Shown piece after piece: positions 6,372-12,031 of a DNA stretch of 13,804 nucleotides. Within the stretch, counting starts at the first letter, position 1; each line of letters opens with the position of its first letter. The notes beneath the pieces were generated by a model. The model was not told the DNA's origin. It searched no databases and saw nothing but the letters and a program-made list of their open reading frames with translations. Source of the stretch: Actinomycetes bacterium (GTDB lineage: Bacteria; Actinomycetota; Acidimicrobiia; Acidimicrobiales; Microtrichaceae); the NCBI GenBank assembly GCA_023437745.1, contig JAEZFI010000326.1, forward strand, positions 1-13,804, read 5' to 3'. The translations under genes were made by a program, and so were the position numbers.

Positions 6372-7529
6372 ATGGAGATCGTCCTCATCATCATCGCCGT
6401 GCTGGTCGTCCTCGGCGCCGTCGGCACCTACTTCGTGGCCCGGAGCCGGACCGGCCGCGGTGAGGCGATCGAACCGCCCCGGAGGACCGGTGGCACCGCC
6501 GTCGAGGACCGCCCGCGCGCCGGCGACACCGCCGTCCTCGAACGGCCACCCGCCGAGGCGCCTGGCGTCGAAGCCCCCGAGGCGGCGCCGGAGGCGATCG
6601 TCGAGCCCGAGGCGCCGGCGATCGAAGCGCTGGTCAGGCCCTCGTTCCGGGATCGCCTGGCCAAGGCACGCGGCGTGTTCACCGGCGCCCTGGGCTCGAT
6701 CAGGGGACGCAGCGGCATCGACGCCGACACCTGGGACGACCTCGAGGAGGCGCTCCTCCGGGCCGACGTCGGGATCGGCCCCACGCAGCGCCTGCTGGAC
6801 GCGGTGCGCTCACGCGTGAAGGCGGAGTCGATCACCGAGCCCGAGGCGCTCATCGAGGCCGTGAAGACGGAGATGAAGAGCGTGCTGGCCGGACCGGTCG
6901 AGCTGCGCATGGCCGAGTCCGCACCGACGGTGTGGCTGTTCGTCGGGGTGAACGGCGTCGGGAAGACCACCACCATCGGCAAGCTGGGCCGCCGGCTGGC
7001 CGACGACGGGCGGAGCATCGTGATGGCCGCGGGCGACACGTTCCGGGCGGCGGCCGCCGAGCAGCTCGGCATGTGGGCCGAGCGGTGCGGCGCCGACCTC
7101 GTGCGCGGCGCCGAGGGCGGCGACCCCTCGTCGGTGATCTTCGACGGCATCGCGCGCGGCGCCGCGTCCAGCAGCGACGTGGTCCTGTGCGACACGGCCG
7201 GGCGGCTCCACACGAAGTCCAACCTCATGGACGAGCTCGCCAAGGTGCGGCGCGTCGCCGAGAAGGGGGAGGGCACCGTCACCGAGGTCCTCCTCGTCCT
7301 CGACGCCACGACCGGTCAGAACGGCCTCGTCCAGGCTCGGCAGTTCACCGAGGCCACCGAGCTCACCGGCGTGGTGCTGACCAAGCTGGACGGTTCGGCC
7401 AAGGGCGGCATCGTGTTCGCCATCGTCTCGGAGCTGGGGATCCCGGTGAAGCTCGTCGGTCTCGGCGAGACGGCGGGCGACCTCGTCGACTTCGACGCCG
7501 ACGAGTTCGTCGATGCGCTCTTCGACTGA
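6372..7529 (+). CDS. ftsY: Signal recognition particle receptor GTPase FtsY
   Basis: 385 residues. FtsY is the membrane receptor that docks the ribosome-SRP complex and hands nascent membrane proteins to the translocon, with paired GTP hydrolysis by FtsY and Ffh. Residues 2-22 (EIVLIIIAVLVVLGAVGTYFV) form an N-terminal membrane anchor, as in other actinobacterial FtsY proteins; residues 25-88 are a variable linker rich in Ala, Pro and Glu. The N domain runs from about 90 to 180. The GTPase has G1 GVNGVGKTT (192-200), G2 DTFRAAA (222-228), G3 DTAGR (274-278), G4 TKLDGSAKGG (337-346) and closing loop GLGE (363-366). The ATG at 6372 fits both the anchor and the -10 box seven bases before it. Its partner ffh follows 93 bases downstream. 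Complete, with all key residues. Confidence 0.97.
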   Translation: MEIVLIIIAVLVVLGAVGTYFVARSRTGRGEAIEPPRRTGGTAVEDRPRAGDTAVLERPPAEAPGVEAPEAAPEAIVEPEAPAIEALVRPSFRDRLAKARGVFTGALGSIRGRSGIDADTWDDLEEALLRADVGIGPTQRLLDAVRSRVKAESITEPEALIEAVKTEMKSVLAGPVELRMAESAPTVWLFVGVNGVGKTTTIGKLGRRLADDGRSIVMAAGDTFRAAAAEQLGMWAERCGADLVRGAEGGDPSSVIFDGIARGAASSSDVVLCDTAGRLHTKSNLMDELAKVRRVAEKGEGTVTEVLLVLDATTGQNGLVQARQFTEATELTGVVLTKLDGSAKGGIVFAIVSELGIPVKLVGLGETAGDLVDFDADEFVDALFD

Positions 7530-7530
7530 C

Positions 7531-7561
7531 CGATCGATCGATGGCCGATCGATCGATTGCT
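7531..7561. repeat. GATC-rich tandem and inverted repeat after ftsY
   Basis: Two 15-base units lie head to tail (7532-7546 and 7547-7561); the first 11 bases, GATCGATCGAT, are identical. CGATCGATCG occurs at 7531-7540 and 7546-7555 and is self-complementary, so the copies can form a 10-bp hairpin with loop ATGGC. It starts one base after the ftsY stop. A terminator or RNA-stability hairpin is plausible; there is no T-tract. Confidence 0.6.
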
Positions 7562-7607
7562 GACTGATCGGCCGGGGCCGCTCACGGGAACCGTTCCGGG
7601 GCGACGG

Positions 7608-7613
7608 TAGGCT
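7608..7613 (+). promoter_or_regulatory. -10 element for ffh
   Basis: TAGGCT, preceded by GG, lies nine bases before the ffh ATG at 7623. The predicted leader is zero to three bases. No Shine-Dalgarno sequence and no convincing -35 are visible. It suggests that ffh is transcribed apart from ftsY. Confidence 0.45.
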
Positions 7614-7622
7614 CGCGGGACC

Positions 7623-9086
7623 ATGTTCGAAACACTTTCCGATCGCTTCGAGGGCATCTTCAAGCGACTCCGTGGTCAGGGCCGCCTCTCGGAGGCCGAG
7701 GTCGACGAGGTCCTGCGGGAGATCCGCGTGGCGCTCCTCGAGGCCGACGTCAACGTCGGCGTCGTCCGCAACCTCCAGAAGCGCATCCGTGACCGGGTCG
7801 TCGGCGTCGACCTCGCCGGTCCGCTCACCTCGAGCCAGGTCGTCATCAAGGCGGTCAACGAGGAGCTGACCGCCGCGCTGGGCGGCGAGACGATGCGGAT
7901 CACGTACGCGTCGAAGCCGCCGACCGTCGTGCTCATGGCGGGCCTGCAGGGCTCGGGCAAGACGACCAACTCCGCGAAGCTCGCCCGCTGGTTCAAGGCC
8001 CAGGGCCGCAACCCGCTGCTCGTCGGCGCCGACCTCCAGCGCCCTGCGGCGGTGGAGCAGCTCCGCACCCTCGGCGGCCAGGTGGGCGTGCCGGTGTTCA
8101 GCGAGCCGACCGACCCCGTCGCGGTCGCCCGGGCGGCGCTCGAGGAGGCCCGGCGCACCGGTCGCGACGTGCTCATCTGCGACACGGCGGGCCGCCTCGC
8201 CATCGACGTCGAGATGATGGAGCAGGTCCGCGAGATCTCCCAGGTCCTCGAGCCGGACTACACGTTCCTCGTCATCGACGCGATGACCGGCCAGGACGCC
8301 GTCAACGTCGCCGAGTCGTTCCACGAGACGTTGGAGCTCGACGCGGTCATCCTGACGAAGCTCGACGGCGACGCCCGCGGCGGCGCGGCGCTGTCGGTGA
8401 AGGAGGTCGTGGGCCGGCCCATCGCCTTCGCCTCCGTCGGCGAGAAGCTCGACGACTTCGAGCAGTTCCACCCCGACCGCCTCGCCGGCCGGATCCTGGG
8501 CATGGGCGACGTCCTGACCCTGATCGAGAAGGCCGAGCAGGCGTACGAGGCCGAGGAGGCCGAGGAAGCGGCGCAGCGGCTCCTCGAGGGGACCTTCACG
8601 CTCGACGACTTCCTCGACCAGATGCAGGCCATCAAGAAGATGGGCAAGCTCTCGTCGCTCGTGTCGATGATGCCCGGCATCCCCAAGGAGGTCCGGGACG
8701 TCGAGATCGGGGACAAGGAGGTGGGTCGGGTCGAGGCGATCATCCGCTCGATGACGACCGCCGAGCGCAACGACCCCGACATCATCGACACCTCACGGCG
8801 CACCCGCATCGCCAAGGGTTCCGGCACGCAGCCCACCGAGGTGGCGCAGCTGCTCACCCAGTTCGCCCAGATGCGCAAGATGATGCAGCAGATGGGCCAG
8901 GGCCAGATCTCGCGCATGAAGAAGAAGAGCGCGAAGAAGAAGGGCAAGAAGGGTCCCGGCGGTGGACGGGTGACGGCCAAGGGCACGCCCCCGGTCACCA
9001 AGAAGCCCTACATGCTGCCGGGGCTCGATCCGCTCGCGGAGCAGATGGAGAAGGCCGGCATCGACCTGCCGGAGCTCCGTCAGTAG
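7623..9086 (+). CDS. ffh: Signal recognition particle protein Ffh (SRP54)
   Basis: 487 residues. Ffh binds SRP RNA and signal sequences emerging from the ribosome, then docks with FtsY. The N domain occupies about 1-95. The GTPase has G1 GLQGSGKT (107-114), DLQRPAAVEQL (137-147), G3 DTAGR (187-191), G4 TKLDGDARGG (245-254) and SVGEK (271-275). The methionine-rich M domain (about 325-427) includes DDFLDQMQAIKKMGKLSSLV, the RNA-binding segment around RIAKGSGTQPTEV (395-407), and MRKMMQQMGQ. After it come a lysine-rich run (433-443) and a C-terminal tail ending in LPGLDPLAEQ and GIDLPELRQ, making the protein longer than the ~450 residues usual in the family. The ATG at 7623 fits the N-domain start. 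The SRP RNA gene is not seen nearby. rpoZ follows, rather than rpsP as in many bacteria. Confidence 0.98.
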   Translation: MFETLSDRFEGIFKRLRGQGRLSEAEVDEVLREIRVALLEADVNVGVVRNLQKRIRDRVVGVDLAGPLTSSQVVIKAVNEELTAALGGETMRITYASKPPTVVLMAGLQGSGKTTNSAKLARWFKAQGRNPLLVGADLQRPAAVEQLRTLGGQVGVPVFSEPTDPVAVARAALEEARRTGRDVLICDTAGRLAIDVEMMEQVREISQVLEPDYTFLVIDAMTGQDAVNVAESFHETLELDAVILTKLDGDARGGAALSVKEVVGRPIAFASVGEKLDDFEQFHPDRLAGRILGMGDVLTLIEKAEQAYEAEEAEEAAQRLLEGTFTLDDFLDQMQAIKKMGKLSSLVSMMPGIPKEVRDVEIGDKEVGRVEAIIRSMTTAERNDPDIIDTSRRTRIAKGSGTQPTEVAQLLTQFAQMRKMMQQMGQGQISRMKKKSAKKKGKKGPGGGRVTAKGTPPVTKKPYMLPGLDPLAEQMEKAGIDLPELRQ

Positions 9087-9111
9087 GAGGATCGGCCCCG
9101 GGCCCCACTCG

Positions 9112-9129
9112 GGCCGGCTGGTGCCGGCC
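9112..9129 (+). terminator. Candidate ffh terminator hairpin
   Basis: GGCCGGC (9112-9118) and GCCGGCC (9123-9129) form a perfect 7-bp stem with loop TGGT, 25 bases after the ffh stop. It has no T-tract. It ends three bases before the rpoZ -10 box, so the ffh end and the rpoZ promoter share the same bases. Confidence 0.45.
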
Positions 9130-9132
9130 TGC

Positions 9133-9138
9133 TACCAT
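9133..9138 (+). promoter_or_regulatory. -10 element for the rpoZ-coaBC-metK operon
   Basis: TACCAT fits TANNNT and is 65 bases before the rpoZ ATG, giving a leader of about 58 bases with a hairpin and a good ribosome-binding site. The 14-18 bases where a -35 and spacer should be are taken up by the 9112-9129 hairpin; no clear -35 is visible. Confidence 0.4.
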
Positions 9139-9146
9139 CGTCGGGC

Positions 9147-9162
9147 CGCGGGTGCGCCCGCG
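9147..9162 (+). other. Hairpin in the rpoZ leader
   Basis: CGCGGG (9147-9152) and CCCGCG (9157-9162) make a perfect 6-bp stem with loop TGCG near the predicted 5' end of the rpoZ transcript. It could protect the RNA end or be incidental in such GC-rich DNA. It resembles no riboswitch I know. Confidence 0.3.
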
Positions 9163-9203
9163 CTTCCCCCGAGCCGTCAGGCGCCGCCCGCGCCAGGAGC
9201 AAC

Positions 9204-9530
9204 ATGAGCGATCGATTCGACACGATGATGGACCCCGCCGTCGAGGAGCTCCTCGAACGCACCGGGTCGAAGTTCAGCCTCGTGGCGCTGGCTTCGCGTC
9301 GTGCACGTGACATCAACAGCTACTACAGCCAGCTCGGTGACGGTCTCGGCATGGTCCCGCCGCCGCAGGTGACGTCGACCGCGTCGAAGTCGCTGTCGAT
9401 CGCCTTCGAGGAGATCGCCGCGGACAAGATCGAGATGGTGGAGCTGCCCTCCGCCGAGGAGCTCGCCGCTGCCGAGGCTGCTGCGGCAGCGGACGCCGCC
9501 GCAGCTGCGGCCGACGCCGGCTCCGACTGA
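9204..9530 (+). CDS. rpoZ: RNA polymerase omega subunit
   Basis: 108 residues. Omega helps the beta-prime subunit fold and join RNA polymerase. The conserved core is visible: FSLVALASRRARDINSYYSQL (24-44), the family's (L)V..A.(R/K)RA..IN motif, and KSLSIAFEEIAADKI (62-76). The C-terminal 25 residues are almost only Ala, Glu and Asp and probably unstructured. AGGAG at 9195-9199, four bases before the ATG, is the clearest Shine-Dalgarno site here and fixes the start. coaBC follows within about 20 bases, then metK and priA, an order well known in actinobacteria; gmk, which usually precedes rpoZ there, is missing and ffh takes its place. Assignment rests on the motif and this context. Confidence 0.95.
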   Translation: MSDRFDTMMDPAVEELLERTGSKFSLVALASRRARDINSYYSQLGDGLGMVPPPQVTSTASKSLSIAFEEIAADKIEMVELPSAEELAAAEAAAAADAAAAAADAGSD

Positions 9531-9552
9531 GCCCACGGCGCCGGTGACCGCC

Positions 9553-10782
9553 ATGGCCGACGGCGCGCTCCCGTCGCTGCGCGGTCGACGCGTCGTGCTC
9601 GGCGTGTCGGGCGGCATCGCCGCGTACAAGGCCATCGAGGTCTGCCGCCGCCTGGTCGACGCCGGTGCGCACGTCGTGCCCGTCATGACGGCGGGCGCCA
9701 AGCGGTTCGTGGGGGAGACCACGTACTCCGCGCTGGCCTCCGAGCCGGTGCGCACCAGCCTCTTCGACGACCAGGCCCCGATCCCGCACACCCGGCTGGG
9801 CCAGTCCGCCGACGTCGTGGTCGTGGCGCCCGCGACCGCCCGGCTCCTGTCCGCCTACGCCTCGGGGTACAGCCACGACCTCCTGACGTCGACGCTGATC
9901 GCCACGCGGGCGCCCGTGGTCGTGTGCCCGGCGATGCACACCGAGATGTGGGAGCACCCCTCGGTGCAGGACAACCTCGCCGTGCTCCGGGCCCGCGGCG
10001 TGATCGTCGTCGAGCCCGAGTCGGGCCGCCTGGCCGGCGGCGACCTCGGCCACGGGCGACTTGCCGCACCCGAGCGGATCGTCGGTGCCGTCGCCGACGC
10101 ACTGGGGGAGGGCGACCTCGCCGGGCAGACGGTGCTGGTCACCGCCGGCGGCACCCGCGAACCGATCGACCCGGTGCGCTTCATCGGCAACCGGTCGTCG
10201 GGCAAGCAGGGGCACGCGGTCGCGGAGGCAGCGGCCCGACGTGGCGCCGAGGTCACGTTGATCACCACCACCGGCCTGGCGTCGTCGCCCACCATCGAGC
10301 GGGTCGACGTCGAGACCGCCGCCGAGATGCACGACGCCGTCCTGGCACGGGCGTCGACGGCCGACATCGTCGTGATGGCCGCCGCGGTCGCCGACTTCAG
10401 GCCCGCCGCGTCCGTCGACCAGAAGATCAAGAAGGATCAGGGCACGCCGGGTCTGGTGCTCGAGGCGACCACTGATATCCTCGCAGCGCTCGGCGCGGCC
10501 AAACCGGCGGGGCAGACGCTCGTGGGCTTCGCTGCCGAGACGAGCGATCTGCGTCAACATGCGGCCGCGAAGCTGGCACGCAAACGAGCCGACATCATCG
10601 TCGGCAACGACGTGTCGGCCCCCGGTGTCGGGTTCGAGCACGACACCAACGCCGTGGTCATCCTGTGTGCCTCCGGCCGTCAGATCGAGATCCCCCTGCG
10701 CACCAAGAACGAGATCGCCACCGCCCTCCTCGACACCATCGTCGAGGAACGCTGCGGCGAGGGAGAGAGAGCACCGCGATGA
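9553..10782 (+). CDS. coaBC: Bifunctional phosphopantothenoylcysteine synthetase/decarboxylase CoaBC
   Basis: 409 residues. The enzyme joins phosphopantothenate to cysteine (CoaB, CTP-dependent) and decarboxylates the product to phosphopantetheine (CoaC, FMN-dependent) in coenzyme A synthesis. The CoaC half (about 1-185) shows GVSGGIAAYKA (17-27), the catalytic-type His79 in IPHTRLGQSAD, and PAMHTEMW (126-133). The CoaB half shows TAGGTREPIDPVRFIGNRSSGKQG (197-220, N213), KIKK (291-294) and GFAAET. Where Escherichia coli has the decarboxylase cysteine in its ACG motif, this protein has Gly162 (LAGGDLGHGRL). Actinobacterial homologues I recall also depart from ACG here, so loss of activity does not follow. 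The ATG at 9553 has GGTGA five bases before it; GTG at 9544 is an alternative adding three residues. The stop overlaps the metK start (ATGA). Confidence 0.95.
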   Translation: MADGALPSLRGRRVVLGVSGGIAAYKAIEVCRRLVDAGAHVVPVMTAGAKRFVGETTYSALASEPVRTSLFDDQAPIPHTRLGQSADVVVVAPATARLLSAYASGYSHDLLTSTLIATRAPVVVCPAMHTEMWEHPSVQDNLAVLRARGVIVVEPESGRLAGGDLGHGRLAAPERIVGAVADALGEGDLAGQTVLVTAGGTREPIDPVRFIGNRSSGKQGHAVAEAAARRGAEVTLITTTGLASSPTIERVDVETAAEMHDAVLARASTADIVVMAAAVADFRPAASVDQKIKKDQGTPGLVLEATTDILAALGAAKPAGQTLVGFAAETSDLRQHAAAKLARKRADIIVGNDVSAPGVGFEHDTNAVVILCASGRQIEIPLRTKNEIATALLDTIVEERCGEGERAPR

Positions 10783-11975
10783 GCAACTGGACCTTCACCT
10801 CGGAATCCGTGACCGAGGGTCACCCGGACAAGATGGCGGACCAGATCTCCGACTCGGTCCTGGACGCGATCCTGGCCGAGGACCCGACCGCCCGGGTGGC
10901 CTGCGAGACGATGGTGACCACCGGCCTCTGCATCGTCGCCGGCGAGATCACGACGTCCGCCTACGTCGACATCCCGACCATCGCCCGCGACACCATCAAG
11001 AGCATCGGGTACGACCGCGAGTCCTTCGGGTACGACGGCAACACCTGCGGCGTGATGGTGGCGCTCGACGAGCAGTCGCCCGACATCGCGCAGGGCGTCG
11101 ACGACTCCGAGGAGGTTCGCACCGGTGCCGCCGGTGAGGAGGACCAGCTCGACAAGCAGGGTGCCGGCGACCAGGGGATGATGTTCGGCTACGCCTGCGA
11201 CGAGACCGACGTGCTGATGCCGCTGCCGATCCACGTGGCGCACCGCATGGCCGAGCGCCTCGCCGAGGTCCGCAAGTCGGGTGCCGTGCCCTACCTGCGG
11301 CCCGACGGCAAGACCCAGGTGACCTTCGAGTACGAGGGCAACCGTCCCGTCCGCCTGAAGGCCGTGCTCATCTCGACGCAGCACAACCCCGGCGTCGACC
11401 GCGACACCGAGATCCGGCCCGACCTCATCGAGTCGGTGATCCGCCCCGTCGTCCCCGAGCAGTTCGCCGACGACGACTACGAGATCTTCGTGAACCCCAC
11501 CGGCAACTTCGTGATCGGCGGCCCGGTCGGTGACTGCGGCCTCACCGGTCGGAAGATCATCGTCGACACCTACGGCGGCATGGCCCGTCACGGCGGTGGT
11601 GCGTTCAGCGGCAAGGACCCGTCCAAGGTCGACCGCTCGGCTGCCTACGCCGCCCGCTGGGTCGCCAAGAACGTGGTGGCGTCCGGCGCCGCGTCCCGCT
11701 GCGAGGTCCAAGTGGCGTACGCCATCGGGATGGCGCGGCCGGTGTCGATCCTCGTCGAGACGTTCGGCACCGCCACGGTGGACGGCGCCAAGCTCGAGGC
11801 CGCCGTCAAGGACGTCTTCGACCTGCGCCCCGCGGCGATCGCGCGCGACCTCGACCTGCGTCGTCCGGTCTTCAAGGCCAGCGCGGCCTACGGCCACTTC
11901 GGCCGGGTGGGCGACGGCTTCACGTGGGAGCTGACGAACCGCGTCGACCAGCTGAAGTCCGCGCTCGGGCTCTGA
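10779..11975 (+). CDS. metK: S-adenosylmethionine synthetase
   Basis: 398 residues, a full-length MetK. It makes S-adenosylmethionine from methionine and ATP in the cytoplasm, normally as a tetramer with Mg and K ions. Signature segments are SESVTEGHPDK (8-18, with the catalytic-type H15 and the metal-binding D17), GAGDQGMMFGYA (128-139) and GGGAFSGKDPSKVDRSAAY (272-290), the P-loop-like phosphate-binding segment. All are intact. The ATG overlaps the coaBC TGA by the ATGA arrangement and a purine-rich GGGAGAGAG lies about eight bases before it, so translation is probably coupled to coaBC. No SAM riboswitch is possible directly upstream, since that sequence codes for CoaBC. The TGA is at 11973-11975, and priA follows at once. 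Identification is certain. Confidence 0.98.
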   Translation: MSNWTFTSESVTEGHPDKMADQISDSVLDAILAEDPTARVACETMVTTGLCIVAGEITTSAYVDIPTIARDTIKSIGYDRESFGYDGNTCGVMVALDEQSPDIAQGVDDSEEVRTGAAGEEDQLDKQGAGDQGMMFGYACDETDVLMPLPIHVAHRMAERLAEVRKSGAVPYLRPDGKTQVTFEYEGNRPVRLKAVLISTQHNPGVDRDTEIRPDLIESVIRPVVPEQFADDDYEIFVNPTGNFVIGGPVGDCGLTGRKIIVDTYGGMARHGGGAFSGKDPSKVDRSAAYAARWVAKNVVASGAASRCEVQVAYAIGMARPVSILVETFGTATVDGAKLEAAVKDVFDLRPAAIARDLDLRRPVFKASAAYGHFGRVGDGFTWELTNRVDQLKSALGL

Positions 11976-12031
11976 CCGCCGGGCAGCAACCCAGCCTGCT
12001 GGACGCGGCAGCGTCCGGGCTCGATCGTCCC

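Noticed and set aside
7541..7567. Mini open frame encoding MADRSIAD inside the GATC repeat
   Set aside because: Eight codons generated by the repeat, with no ribosome-binding site; no reason to think it is translated.
6810..8471. Long - strand open frame opposite ftsY and ffh
   Set aside because: It is antisense to two genes with complete GTPase motifs; its His/Leu/Arg/Asp-rich product has no recognisable domain. An artefact of GC-rich codon use.
9087..9203. An SRP RNA gene or tRNA near ffh
   Set aside because: The interval holds only two short GC hairpins; the conserved SRP RNA tetraloop region and a tRNA cloverleaf were not found.
9313..10641. Long - strand open frame opposite rpoZ and coaBC
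   Set aside because: Antisense to coaBC, whose motifs are certain; no recognisable domain or start context.
10743..10778. A SAM riboswitch ahead of metK
   Set aside because: The bases before metK encode the end of CoaBC and the genes overlap by ATGA; no riboswitch-like fold was seen.
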